A DNA stretch of 38,313 nucleotides from Bacteroidia bacterium (GTDB lineage: Bacteria > Bacteroidota > Bacteroidia > JAIBAJ01), in the NCBI GenBank assembly GCA_019695265.1, contig JAIBAJ010000020.1:1-38313 (forward strand), in the 5' to 3' direction. This document shows, piece after piece, positions 20,426-28,693 of the stretch (positions are counted from its first letter, which is position 1; each line of letters opens with the position of its first letter). Below the pieces are notes generated by a model. That model was not told where the DNA came from. It made no database searches and saw nothing but the letters and a program-made list of their open reading frames with translations. The translations under genes were made by a program, and so were the position numbers.

Positions 20426-21979
20426 ATGGAAAAAATTAAAATCCTGTGGGCTGATGACGAAATAGATTTATTGAAGCCACATATCCTTTTTTTAAAAGAA
20501 AAAGGTTACGAATTAAAAACAGCTACCAACGGGGACGACGCTCTGGACCTGGTAAAAGACGAACATTTCGACATTGTATTTTTAGATGAAAACATGCCCG
20601 GAATTTCCGGTTTAGAGACCTTGAATCGCATAAAACAAATTGATTCAGGATTGCCGGTAGTAATGATTACAAAAAGCGAAGAAGAAAGCATTATGGAAGA
20701 TGCCATCGGGTCGAAAATTGCAGATTACCTGATTAAACCGGTGAATCCCAACCAAATTTTGCTTACGCTGAAGAAAAACCTGGACAATAAGCGCCTGATT
20801 CGTGAAAAAACCAGCAGCGGATACCAACAGGAATTCAGGCAGATTGGAATGACCATGAGCGACCGGCTTAGCCTGGAAGAATGGACAGAATTGTATAAAA
20901 AACTGGTGTTTTGGGAGCTTGAAATTAACAGCACTAAGGAAGAAGGAATGGCCGAAGTTTTGAATATGCAGAAAACAGAGGCTAACAACCTTTTTGGGAG
21001 ATTTATTGACCGCAATTACATCAATTGGGTTAATGGTAAAGATTCTAATCCGCCGGTGATGAGCCATACCTTGCTCAAAAAGAAATTAATTCCGGTTTTA
21101 GATAAAGAAGAATCGGTATTTATGGTGGTTATAGACAATTTGAGGTATGATCAATGGAAAGTGATACAACCGGTAATAAATGAGCTTTTTAGGACCGAAC
21201 AAGAAGATATTTACTTCTCCATTTTGCCAACGGCTACCCAATATGCCCGAAATGCCTTGTTTGCCGGATTGCTACCCAGTGAAATAGAAAAACGTTTCCC
21301 GAAAATGTGGTTGAATGATGAGGACGAGGGAGGAAAGAATCAATTTGAAGGAGAATTTTTGGCGGATCAATTGAAACGTTTGGGCAGGGATATGAAGCAT
21401 AGTTATACCAAAATCACCAATTATGCTGCCGGAAAAAAATTGGCTGAAAGCGTTTCAAACCTCATGCAAAACAAGCTGAACGTGGTGGTTTACAACTTTG
21501 TAGATATGCTATCGCATGCCCGCACCGATATGGAAGTAATACGTGAATTAGCCGACGATGAAAAAGCCTATCGCAGCATTACCTTAAGTTGGTTTGAAAA
21601 CAGTCCGTTATGGGATATTTTACAACAAGTAGCAGCAAAAAAGGCTACCCTGGTCATTACCACCGACCACGGAACCATCCGCGTAAAAAATCCTTCCAAA
21701 CTGATTGGAGACCGCAATGTAAATACCAATTTGCGCTACAAACAAGGTAAAAACATGCAATGGGAAAAGAACGATGTGTTTGAAGTGAAAAATCCGGGCG
21801 ATGCCTTTTTGCCAAGGGTCAATGTGAGTACTGCCTTTGTTTTTGCCAAGGAAGACTATTTCTTTGCTTACCCCAACAATTACAACCACTATGTAAACCA
21901 TTACCGCAACACCTTTCAGCATGGTGGAATTTCGCTGGAAGAAGTGTTGATTCCATTTGTTGTTTTGAAGAGTAAATAG
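20426..21979 (+). CDS. porX: PorX, type IX secretion response regulator with PglZ phosphatase domain
   Basis: The 517-residue protein joins a receiver domain (1-120) to a PglZ domain of the alkaline phosphatase fold (about 205-515). Receiver residues D10, D11, phospho-acceptor D54, T82 and K104 are all present. In the PglZ part the metal-binding and nucleophile positions are visible: D237 in VVIDNLRYD, T271 in ILPTATQYAR, DMLSHARTD and TTDHGT. This arrangement is specific to PorX, which with the histidine kinase PorY controls T9SS genes; PorX homologues are reported to have zinc-dependent phosphodiesterase activity. tsaE begins at the very next base after its stop, a linkage seen widely in Bacteroidota. 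Confidence 0.97.
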   Translation: MEKIKILWADDEIDLLKPHILFLKEKGYELKTATNGDDALDLVKDEHFDIVFLDENMPGISGLETLNRIKQIDSGLPVVMITKSEEESIMEDAIGSKIADYLIKPVNPNQILLTLKKNLDNKRLIREKTSSGYQQEFRQIGMTMSDRLSLEEWTELYKKLVFWELEINSTKEEGMAEVLNMQKTEANNLFGRFIDRNYINWVNGKDSNPPVMSHTLLKKKLIPVLDKEESVFMVVIDNLRYDQWKVIQPVINELFRTEQEDIYFSILPTATQYARNALFAGLLPSEIEKRFPKMWLNDEDEGGKNQFEGEFLADQLKRLGRDMKHSYTKITNYAAGKKLAESVSNLMQNKLNVVVYNFVDMLSHARTDMEVIRELADDEKAYRSITLSWFENSPLWDILQQVAAKKATLVITTDHGTIRVKNPSKLIGDRNVNTNLRYKQGKNMQWEKNDVFEVKNPGDAFLPRVNVSTAFVFAKEDYFFAYPNNYNHYVNHYRNTFQHGGISLEEVLIPFVVLKSK

Positions 21980-22402
21980 ATGAAATTTCAGATAGAATCA
22001 GAAGATGAATTAAACCGGATAGCCCGCAACATTTTGGATAGTTTTCCGAAGGAGCGGGTCTTCCTGTTTCAAGGAGATATGGGAAGTGGAAAAACCACTT
22101 TAATAAAACGCATTTGCAAGGAATTAGGTGTAACCTCTTCCATGGGTAGCCCAACCTTTGCATTGGTAAATGAATATCTTAGCAAAGACGTTGGTAAAAT
22201 CTACCATTTTGACCTTTACCGCATTAAAAGCAGCAGAGAATTGGCCGAACTTGGATTCTCCGATTATTTAGACAGCGGCAGTTATTGCTTTATTGAATGG
22301 CCTGAATATGGTCAGGAATTCTACGAGGATTTTGTAAACGTATTGATTAGTGCAGAAGGCAACAAACGAGAGTTTAGGATTTCAAAAGGTTTGCACCCAT
22401 GA
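21980..22402 (+). CDS. tsaE: tRNA t6A biosynthesis ATPase TsaE
   Basis: This 140-residue P-loop protein supports TsaB-TsaD in adding threonylcarbamoyl to A37 of ANN-decoding tRNAs. Walker A is GDMGSGKTT (32-40). The family motifs SPTFALVNEY and IYHFDLYRI (Walker B-like) follow, then CFIEWPEY. The length is normal. It abuts porX upstream with no gap, and its stop codon overlaps the start of the racemase gene by four bases (ATGA), so the three genes are translated as a coupled unit. Confidence 0.97.
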   Translation: MKFQIESEDELNRIARNILDSFPKERVFLFQGDMGSGKTTLIKRICKELGVTSSMGSPTFALVNEYLSKDVGKIYHFDLYRIKSSRELAELGFSDYLDSGSYCFIEWPEYGQEFYEDFVNVLISAEGNKREFRISKGLHP

Positions 22403-23877
22403 CAGCCCTAGCTATTGTACTATCATTGCCGCAGCGATTTAGACCCGAAAAGTGGAATGGTAAAACCATGCGGGTTCAATTGGATTTTTCTGAGCCTCAG
22501 GCCTTACAATATTTGGTTACTGTATCGGAAAAGGGATGCAGTTTGGAATCAGGAGTGAGTGACAGCGCCGATTGTGTTGTTCGATGCAGTGGAGAGAACT
22601 ACGCAAAGATGGAAATGGGCGAACTGAATCCACAGTGGGCCTTGATGAGTGGAAAGGTTAAAGTGAGCAATGTAGCGATGATGCTGGAATTTACCAAGCA
22701 ATTCAGACGGATAAAACCAGGAAGTATGCCGGACTCCCCTACTCTTTCCAGGCCCAAGATAAGCGGCCCGTTGGAAGGAATTAAAGTATTGGATTTGAGT
22801 CGGTTACTACCCGGTCCATTGGCTAGTTTATGGTTAGCCGAACTGGGAGCTGAAATAATTAAAATTGAAGACCCGGATTCGCCCGACCCTATTCGGGAGT
22901 TTGTTCCTCTGGTAAAAGGAGTTTCTGTTTTTCATACAGCCTTAAACCGCCATAAAAAAAGTCTTGCCCTTAACCTTAGAACCGATCAGGGAAAGAAAGC
23001 TTTTTTGAAACTGGTAGCAAAGGCCGATATGGTGCTGGAAGGCTTTAGGCCGGGAGTGATGGCGAAAATAGGCCTCGATGCAGAAACCTGTCGAAAAGCC
23101 AATCCAGGTCTGATTTTCGTTTCCATTTCGGGGTATGGACAAACCGGTCCGTTGGCCCACCTGGCAGGACATGATTTAAACTACCTGGCTATGTCGGGAT
23201 TGCTCAGTCTGATTGGAGAAGGACAAATGCCATCGTTTCAAACGGCCGATGTAGCCGGAGGTTCTTACGCTGCTTTGAGTAGTATTTTGGCGGCTCTTCT
23301 TCAAAAGCATCGTCAGGGAAAAGGAGCATTTTTAGACATCAGCATGACCGAGGCTGCCATGCCTTTAGGGTTGCTGGCAAATGAACACCGAAAAGCCTTG
23401 CCGGATGCCACTTTTGAACTTTCAGGGAGCATGCCCAATTACCGTTTGTATTCCACCAAAGATGGCCGTTTTATTGCTTTGGCCGCTTTAGAACCCAAAT
23501 TTTGGGAACTGTTTTGTCGACACGCTGGTAAGGAACATTTACTGAATATGTATTTATTTTCCGAAGAAAAACGCCATGAATCCATCGCTGAACTGGAGCG
23601 TTTCTTCCTGGAAAAAACAATGAAGGAATGGATGGATTGGACGGCCGGACAGGACTTTTGTTTGACCCCGGTTTTGAACCAGATGGAAGTTAGGCAACAT
23701 CCTCATTTTAAGGCAAGGAATAGCTTTAATGAAGCTGGTTATCAACGAAATCCATTTGGGTTTACGGTTCAGGAAAACCAAGGTTGGCCGGCACCGAGTT
23801 TGGGAGAAGACAGTGAAGCAATTCTTATCGAATTTGGGTTTTCGAAGTCAGAAATCAGTTCTCTTTTGACTATTTAA
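22399..23877 (+). CDS. Alpha-methylacyl-CoA racemase-like CoA transferase (family III) with N-terminal SCP2-like domain
   Basis: In the 492-residue protein, residues 125-490 are a CaiB/BaiF family III domain. The AMACR-branch residues are conserved: H258 (LAGHDLNY), D284 (TADVAGGS) and E365 (ALEPKFW), matching the His, Asp and Glu active site of mycobacterial MCR. It probably epimerises 2-methyl-branched acyl-CoA. Residues 1-105 do not belong to that family; their pattern (LQFSE-type start, DCVVRCSGENYAKMEMGE, WALMSGKVKVSN) resembles an SCP2 sterol/lipid-carrier domain, normally a separate protein. The fusion looks genuine: one uninterrupted frame, overlapping tsaE by four bases. Domain identity at the N terminus is an inference from pattern. 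Confidence 0.85.
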   Translation: MTALAIVLSLPQRFRPEKWNGKTMRVQLDFSEPQALQYLVTVSEKGCSLESGVSDSADCVVRCSGENYAKMEMGELNPQWALMSGKVKVSNVAMMLEFTKQFRRIKPGSMPDSPTLSRPKISGPLEGIKVLDLSRLLPGPLASLWLAELGAEIIKIEDPDSPDPIREFVPLVKGVSVFHTALNRHKKSLALNLRTDQGKKAFLKLVAKADMVLEGFRPGVMAKIGLDAETCRKANPGLIFVSISGYGQTGPLAHLAGHDLNYLAMSGLLSLIGEGQMPSFQTADVAGGSYAALSSILAALLQKHRQGKGAFLDISMTEAAMPLGLLANEHRKALPDATFELSGSMPNYRLYSTKDGRFIALAALEPKFWELFCRHAGKEHLLNMYLFSEEKRHESIAELERFFLEKTMKEWMDWTAGQDFCLTPVLNQMEVRQHPHFKARNSFNEAGYQRNPFGFTVQENQGWPAPSLGEDSEAILIEFGFSKSEISSLLTI

Positions 23878-23886
23878 TATTTATTT

Positions 23887-24043
23887 GGCGGGTCCCATTC
23901 GCCTATTGGAAGAAGGTGCTAATTTCGGAGGATAATGCCAAGGCGAATGGTCGGGCTATCCGTTTCAAGTCCTCGCCGCCCGGGCTAAAGCCGCGGCCGT
24001 CTGTGGGCTTTCCACTTCTATCCCTACCCGAGGGTGCAAACCC
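23887..24043 (-). repeat. Dispersed repeat family 1, copy D (type 1)
   Basis: On the minus strand it runs from GGGTTTGCACCCTCGGGTAGGG, through the core (AAGCCCACAGACGGCC, CGAGGACTTGAAACGG, ATAGCCCGACC), to GGCGAATGGGACCCGCC. The stem closing the variable segment is perfect: CCATTCGCCT with AGGCGAATGG, 10 bp. Its 5' tip GGGTTTGCACCC can itself form a small hairpin. Confidence 0.9.
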
Positions 24044-24138
24044 AAAGGTCATAGCTTTGTCCAACTATTCCCTTGTCATTAGAAAAAGAAAACAAGGGAA
24101 CAATTTTAGCAAGCTATAAACCATGATACAATAGCCCT

Positions 24139-24146
24139 TACCTTTG
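24139..24146 (+). promoter_or_regulatory. -7 box for nrnA
   Basis: TACCTTTG. It overlaps the first in-frame TTG (24144), so that codon cannot be the translational start. The next in-frame TTG at 24162 is preferred. Confidence 0.55.
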
Positions 24147-24161
24147 CTAAAAATATACGCT

Positions 24162-25181
24162 TTGACCACACACGAGATCTTGCAACTACAGGAATTACTT
24201 TCCCCACAAACCCGAGCTGTTATATTAACCCATCGCAATCCGGATGGTGACGCATTGGGTTCCACCTTAGGATTAAAACATTATTTAGACAAAAAAGAAA
24301 TACGATCTACGGTGATTGTACCCAACGCTTTTCCCGGATATTTTGATTGGATGCCTGAATCGAAGGGGATAGTGGTTTTTGAGAAGGAACAAGCCAAAGC
24401 CAAGGAGATAATTGAAGAAGCTGAGTTGGTTTTTTGTTTAGATTTTAATGCGTTGAGTAGGGTTGAAGAGGGTTTAAAGGTATTGGTGGAAGCCTCACCC
24501 GCTTACAAAGTATTAATTGATCACCATTTACAGCCCGAAGATTTTGCGGATTTTATGCACCACAAGGTAGAAGCCAGTTCCACGTGTGAATTGGTGTATG
24601 AATTTATTGACCTATTGGGTGATGAAGCAATGATAGACAAGGCCATTGGCACCTGTTTGTATACGGGTATCATGACCGACACGGGCTCGTTCCGTTTTTC
24701 GTCTACTTCGCCCAAAACCCACCGCATTGCAGCCCGATTGATTGAATTGGGTGTTGACCATACGGTAATTCACAACGAAGTTTTAAGCACGTATACCATT
24801 GACCGGATGAGGTATTTAGGTTATTGTATTTCCGAAAAACTGGTAGTGAAATTAGAGTACCAAACCGCCTATATTTGGGTTACCCAGGAGGAATTGAAAC
24901 GATTCAACCATCAGCAAGGCGATTCAGAAGGAATAGTAAATTATGCCTTATCCATTGCAGGGGTGAAATTTGCGGCCTTTTTCAGTGAGCGAGGCCAAGA
25001 GATTCGGATTTCCTTCCGTTCGAGTGGTGGCCTGGATGTAAACCAATTTGCGCGTAAGCATTTCAATGGCGGCGGACATGCCATGGCTGCCGGCGGAACT
25101 TCGTATGAAAACATGGCCGAAACACTGAGCAAATTTGAGGGTTTATTAGAAGAATATGCCTCTGAACTGCTAGTTAAATAA
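24162..25181 (+). CDS. nrnA: DHH family phosphoesterase NrnA-type (oligoribonuclease / pAp phosphatase)
   Basis: From a TTG start at 24162 the product has 339 residues. DHH motifs are in order: HRNPDGDALGST (motif I), CLDFNAL (motif II), LIDHH (motif III) and TDTGSFRFSST (motif IV). The DHHA1 domain ends in GGGHAMAAGG, the RNA-contacting loop. NrnA-type enzymes degrade nano-RNAs and dephosphorylate 3'-phosphoadenosine 5'-phosphate. No ATG occurs ahead of motif I, and an earlier TTG at 24144 sits inside the promoter box, so the start is a reasoned choice. The gene stands alone between repeat copy D and the tRNA gene. Confidence 0.92.
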   Translation: MTTHEILQLQELLSPQTRAVILTHRNPDGDALGSTLGLKHYLDKKEIRSTVIVPNAFPGYFDWMPESKGIVVFEKEQAKAKEIIEEAELVFCLDFNALSRVEEGLKVLVEASPAYKVLIDHHLQPEDFADFMHHKVEASSTCELVYEFIDLLGDEAMIDKAIGTCLYTGIMTDTGSFRFSSTSPKTHRIAARLIELGVDHTVIHNEVLSTYTIDRMRYLGYCISEKLVVKLEYQTAYIWVTQEELKRFNHQQGDSEGIVNYALSIAGVKFAAFFSERGQEIRISFRSSGGLDVNQFARKHFNGGGHAMAAGGTSYENMAETLSKFEGLLEEYASELLVK

Positions 25182-25209
25182 GGTTTTGGCGAAATTTTTA
25201 AAAATCATA

Positions 25210-25238
25210 TTGACAAAGCAATAAGCTTTCTATATTTG
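25210..25238 (+). promoter_or_regulatory. Promoter of the tRNA-Met gene
   Basis: TTG (25210-25212), 18 bases, then TATATTTG (25231-25238) is a near-ideal Bacteroidota promoter, 46 bases before the mature tRNA. Confidence 0.8.
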
Positions 25239-25284
25239 CACCCCCGAAAAACAAGGATTAATTTCCGGTTACTAGGGGAATTTT

Positions 25285-25358
25285 GGCGGGGTAGCTCAGT
25301 TGGTTAGAGCACAGGATTCATAACCCTGAGGTCACGGGTTCAAGTCCCGTCCCCGCTA
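25285..25358 (+). tRNA. tRNA-Met (CAT), elongator type
   Basis: A full cloverleaf can be drawn: acceptor GGCGGGG with CCCCGCT (first pair G-U), D arm GCTC...GAGC, anticodon loop ATTCATAACC with CAT, T arm ACGGG-TTCAAGT-CCCGT and discriminator A at 25358. CCA is not encoded. The body resembles elongator Met tRNA rather than the initiator, whose first pair is unpaired and which has three G-C pairs above the anticodon. A lysidine-modified Ile(CAT) tRNA cannot be fully excluded from sequence. Confidence 0.95.
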
Positions 25359-25360
25359 CG

Positions 25361-25397
25361 AAGGCAGATTTACAACCATGTAAGTCTGCCTTTTTTT
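25361..25397 (+). terminator. Rho-independent terminator of the tRNA gene
   Basis: Two 14-base arms (25361-25374 and 25379-25392) pair throughout with a single G-U and a four-base loop. A T run to 25397 follows. It begins two bases after the tRNA. Confidence 0.95.
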
Positions 25398-25524
25398 GTT
25401 GGAATTCCTTATATAAAGCAAAAAAATTCACCCAGTATTATTTGCTATATAGTTACAAAACAAGGTTTAAATTAGACCCTTCAAACTCGAACCCCAAAAA
25501 CAACTTGCTGTTTTTACCTATGTT

Positions 25525-25695
25525 TACCAGCAGCGTCACCCAAATCCTCCAACTCGAACAACGCCAACTCTACGGCAGCTCCCGCTTAGGGGTAATACCC
25601 CAAGAAGTGCTAATTGCTGAAAATGCCTCCTGGCCCAATGTAACACCTACCTGCGATACTGCCAATTCACCTTTTGTGCTTTGGAATTCCTTTAA
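25525..25695 (+). pseudogene. Rhs/YD-repeat protein relic 1
   Basis: The frame encodes VTQILQLEQRQLYGSSRLGV and then NASWPNV, the phrase that precedes the conserved core of Rhs-type polymorphic toxin proteins (LYGSSRLG). Nothing of the upstream YD repeats or the downstream core remains. About 150 bases are nearly identical to relic 2 at 26395-26635. Both are preceded, 55-80 bases upstream, by GTTTAAATTAG. It lies between the tRNA terminator and the RelE-type toxin gene. Confidence 0.65.
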
Positions 25696-25740
25696 GCAAA
25701 CGCCAATAAAACATTTTAAGGTGTACTCTAATTTCTTGAA

Positions 25741-25998
25741 TTATTGGTAAACATCTTTTCTATGACCAAGGGTAATTACATCAACAATAAGCTCCTTGTC
25801 TAAAATTTCATATATGATTCGATAATTACCAACTCTTACCCTATAACCCAGGCGTCCTTTTAACTTTTTACTTCCTTTTGGTCTAGGATCTTCTGCTAAC
25901 TTACTAATGGATTCCAAAATTGGAAAAGCATTTTCATCCGAAAGTTTATCAAGTTGCTTTTCCGCTTTTTTAGAAAGTATAACGGTATACCTAACCAT
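25741..25998 (-). CDS. RelE/ParE superfamily toxin
   Basis: The 85-residue protein has the compact RelE fold signature: VILSKKAEKQLDKLSDE at the N terminus, the basic KLKGRLGYRVRVGNYRIIYEI centre, and VDVITLGHRKDVY at the end, where the arginine and terminal tyrosine match catalytic residues of ribosome-dependent mRNA interferases. It is intact. Its start overlaps the end of the antitoxin gene by 8 bases, the usual order with antitoxin first. It is the only accessory module in 25.4-29.2 kb without a visible lesion. Assignment to RelE rather than ParE is by similarity of pattern only. Confidence 0.9.
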   Translation of the reverse strand: MVRYTVILSKKAEKQLDKLSDENAFPILESISKLAEDPRPKGSKKLKGRLGYRVRVGNYRIIYEILDKELIVDVITLGHRKDVYQ

Positions 25999-26194
25999 TC
26001 TTTTCTTTCCTCTTATTTAAGTATTCAGAAAGCAAAATTCGTTCGCCATTATCTTCCTTTTTTGCATCATCATAGGCGCGAATGTCCTCTAAGTCTTCAA
26101 TTTCAGTCAATAATGAGTCAAACTCCTTTTCGGGAAGGATAACAAGGGTATTTCCAGCTGAATCCTTTATAAATTGAGGGTTTATGCTTATCAT
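25991..26194 (-). CDS. Antitoxin of the RelE-type pair (RelB/Phd-like)
   Basis: The 67-residue protein has an N-terminal beta segment (NTLVILPEKEFDSLL) typical of Phd/YefM-type DNA-binding antitoxins. An acidic, disordered-looking C-terminal half (YDDAKKEDNGERILLSEYL) would wrap the toxin. It overlaps the toxin gene by 8 bases. CAAAAATA at 26217-26224 is a minus-strand TATTTTTG box 22 bases upstream, the likely promoter, which the pair probably represses itself. Confidence 0.85.
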   Translation of the reverse strand: MISINPQFIKDSAGNTLVILPEKEFDSLLTEIEDLEDIRAYDDAKKEDNGERILLSEYLNKRKEKNG

Positions 26195-26216
26195 ATGCCT
26201 TGCGATTATATTTTAG

Positions 26217-26224
26217 CAAAAATA
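26217..26224 (-). promoter_or_regulatory. Probable -7 box of the RelE-type toxin-antitoxin operon
   Basis: TATTTTTG on the minus strand, 22 bases before the antitoxin ATG. No TTG at the standard spacing. Beyond it, 26294-26302 and 26313-26321 form a 9-bp inverted repeat (TTAACTCAA / TTGAGTTAA) of unknown role. Confidence 0.5.
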
Positions 26225-26394
26225 ATCAAGTTTTTCAAATTTTAATCATCTGACAGTTACAGTTACTAAATGGAAACCCCAATGAAAAAAGTATTAACTC
26301 AATTTCCTTTACTTGAGTTAAGGAATACATTCAGTAAAAATGTTTAAATTAGTCCGTTGAAATCAAATACAAATACTGAATATCAGTTGCTCTC

Positions 26395-26638
26395 CAAACC
26401 CGATAGCAGCGGCACCCAAATCCTCCAACTCGAACAACGCCAACTCTATGGCAGCTCCCGTTTAGGGGTAATAACCCAAGAAGTGCGAATTGCTGAAAAT
26501 GCCTCCTGGCCCAATGTATTACCTATACACGATACCGCCAATGCACCTTTTGTGCTTTGGAATTCCGATAGCACCTACCAAGACAGTGTGTTCATAAACC
26601 CATTTGATTCGGTGGGGTATAAATTGGAGGGCTAGTCT
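26395..26638 (+). pseudogene. Rhs/YD-repeat protein relic 2
   Basis: The frame encodes GTQILQLEQRQLYGSSRLGV, NASWPNV and FVLWNSDSTYQDSVFINP, then stops. It is the same Rhs fragment as relic 1, with about a dozen substitutions over 150 bases, and extends a little further. The rest of an Rhs gene is missing on both sides. The two relics flank the RelE-type pair as direct repeats, so the pair either inserted into a duplicated remnant or could be lost by recombination between them. Confidence 0.65.
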
Positions 26639-26647
26639 CCGTAAATT

Positions 26648-27027
26648 CTACATCGCCCAAGGATCTACAACTATCAAGTTTGGAATTTGTTTAAAATCAG
26701 AAATATTTCGGGTGACAATAACTAAACCATAGACAAGTGCAGTAGCTGCAATAATTGCATCACCAAGAGCTATTTTTTTTGTTTGTCGAATTGCTATTGT
26801 TTCATGAATAACAGCTTCATTTATGGGAAGTATAAGAGCCAATTCCATGAAGGCTCGTAAAGGCTTAAGTTGCAGTTCAGAAGCACCATGCCTGCCCAAA
26901 AGTTCAATTTGCGTTACCGCTTAAATAGTTATGTTTAAATTATTCAAAAAAGAGCTGGCTTTTGGAGGGAGCTTGTCGCCAAACTCATCAATAATAACAT
27001 TGGTATCAATCAAATATCTCTGTTCCA
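26648..27027 (-). pseudogene. VapC-type PIN-domain toxin with premature stop
   Basis: From the ATG at 27027 the frame reads MEQRYLIDTNVIIDEF, the start of a PIN ribonuclease with the first catalytic Asp (D8). A single TAA at 26922-26920 interrupts it, and the same frame continues with AVTQIELLG, then the GDAIIAATALVYGL segment with the later catalytic Asp, ITRNISDF and a normal end. Everything apart from one codon is intact, so the lesion is a recent nonsense change (or a sequencing error). A downstream start at the TTG 26899 would lack the first catalytic Asp. It overlaps the antitoxin gene by 18 bases. Confidence 0.8.
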
Positions 27028-27246
27028 TTCTTTTCGGGCTTGCTCAGTATGGGCCTTTAAAGCTTTATAGTCATTGTCAGAAAGAATTCCTCGGAAGGAA
27101 GCCATTGACTTTTTAGGCATACTATTCCCTTCTTCCGAAACCTCATCCAAAGCATACAAAAGGATCTCAATTTTTCGGCCAATATAATTGGTGGGAATAT
27201 TTAGGTGAACACTACTTTCTTGTGGAGTTACAATGGTCTTTATCAT
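27010..27246 (-). CDS. Antitoxin partner of the PIN-domain toxin (VapB-like)
   Basis: The 78-residue protein starts with a short beta-rich half (KTIVTPQESSVHLNIPTNYIG) and ends in LKAHTEQARKEWNRDI, a C-terminal helix that recurs in the antitoxin at 37895-38110 as LNQHIKQMRNEWNDI. That shared tail probably clamps the PIN toxin. Its stop lies inside the toxin gene (18-base overlap), the normal layout for such pairs. The antitoxin is intact while its toxin carries a stop codon. Confidence 0.8.
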   Translation of the reverse strand: MIKTIVTPQESSVHLNIPTNYIGRKIEILLYALDEVSEEGNSMPKKSMASFRGILSDNDYKALKAHTEQARKEWNRDI

Positions 27247-27519
27247 ATCAACACTATTAAACCTGAATCCTAATTGAGGTTGGATTTGGGTATGAAAGTA
27301 ATTAGAAAATCAATATAACCACCAACTACAAAGAAAAACTCCTTTACACCTCCAATAGAAATATCCTATCTTTGTTATACCGATAGGGAAAAACTAACCT
27401 TTCCATTACATTCCAAGGAAGTTTTTCACCATCGGCATTGGAAGGAGTAAATCTCGTAAAGACTATCGTCGTTTCTCGATTAACTCCTTCATAAAGATAC
27501 GCCGAAAACACCAACCCCA

Positions 27520-27645
27520 TGAACAACCTCACTTACCACTACAAACCCGGCACTAACCAGTTGCAGTTTGTGGAATATGCTATTGCAGATGGGGACTATA
27601 CACTAGATATCGTTTTACAGCAATTTAATTTTTCAAAAAGCTGAA
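27520..27645 (+). pseudogene. Rhs relic 3
   Basis: The short frame begins NNLTYHYKPGTNQLQFVEYA, matching the LTYxYxPGTNxLxxV pattern of Rhs repeat proteins in Bacteroidota, and stops after 41 codons. No flanking repeats survive. The remaining gap from 27247 to 27519 shows nothing I recognise; an antisense frame there lacks protein-like character. Confidence 0.55.
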
Positions 27646-27687
27646 TTCTATTTAAACCATTAAATTTGTAGTATAAAGAATTCAACA

Positions 27688-28660
27688 ATGGTCCACCGCT
27701 TTTCGGACATTATTCAATTAATTAAACAGGCTCAGGCTAATGCAACTAAGGCCGTCAATACGGAGCTTATTAATCTTTATTGGAAAATTGGTGAATACAT
27801 AAGCAAAAAAATTAAACAATCAGAATGGGGAGAGTCGGTTATTAAGGAATTGGCTAACTTCATTCAATCGAATGAACCTGAAATAAAGGGCTTCTCCGAC
27901 AAAAACATATGGAGAATGAAGCAGTTTTATGAAACTTATCAGGACCATCCAAATCTCGCACCACTGGTGAGAGAAATTAGTTGGACCAATAATTTGCTTA
28001 TTTTTTCAAGATGTAAAAAAATTGAAGAAATTGAATTTTACTTAAAACTCGTAAAGCAGGAAAATTATAGCAAACGGGAATTAGACAGGCAAATTTCATC
28101 AAGTCTATTTGAGCGGTCAATAATTGGCAACTCAAAACCCTCACCATTGGTGAGAGAAAACATGAATGAAATTACCAAGGCCATTAAAGATAGTTATGTT
28201 TTTAAATTTACCGGATCCGCATACCGAATGCGACTTGCAACAAGGACTTGTAAGGCAAATAAAAGATTTTATACTCGAATTAGGGAAAGACTTTTTATTT
28301 ATAGGTGAAGAATATAAATTACAGGTTGGCAACAGCGATTTTTATATTGATTTACTATTTTATCACCGAGGACTACAGTGTTTAGTTGCCTTTGAGCTAA
28401 AGGCTGACAAATTCAAACCGGAGCATTTAGGGAAATTAAATTTTTATCTAGAGGCTTTAGATAGGGATGTAAAAAAACCAAATGAAAAACCAAGTATTGG
28501 TGTTTTGTTATGTAAGGACAAGGATAGTGAAGTTGTAGAATATGCTTTAAGCCGAAGTCTTTCACCTACGATGGTTGCAGAGTATCAAACACAACTGCCG
28601 GATAAGAAGCTATTACAACAAAAACTTCAAGAATTGTTTGACAATGACTCGAATAGCTGA
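27688..28660 (+). pseudogene. DUF1016 (YhcG-type) PDDEXK nuclease, frameshifted
   Basis: Two frames together encode a complete YhcG-type protein of about 325 residues. Frame 1 (27688 to about 28206) gives the N-terminal DUF1016_N domain: GFSDKNIWRMKQFYETY and SWTNNLLIFSRCK. Frame 2 (from about 28208 to 28660) gives the nuclease domain: NLPDPHTECDLQQGLV, FIGEEYKLQVGNSDFYIDLLFYH and FELKADKFKPEHLGKLNFYL, including the D and ExK residues of the PDDEXK core. The junction GTTTTTAAATTTACCG suggests loss of one 8-base unit from a tandem TTTTAAAT pair. YhcG-type nucleases occur in defence islands and with restriction systems; none is next to it here. Confidence 0.9.
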
Positions 28661-28693
28661 AAGAAAATTAATTCTACGGGTACTATCTTAAAA

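Noticed and set aside
27344-27532. 62-codon minus-strand frame near Rhs relic 3
   Set aside because: No recognisable motif and no promoter; composition looks random.
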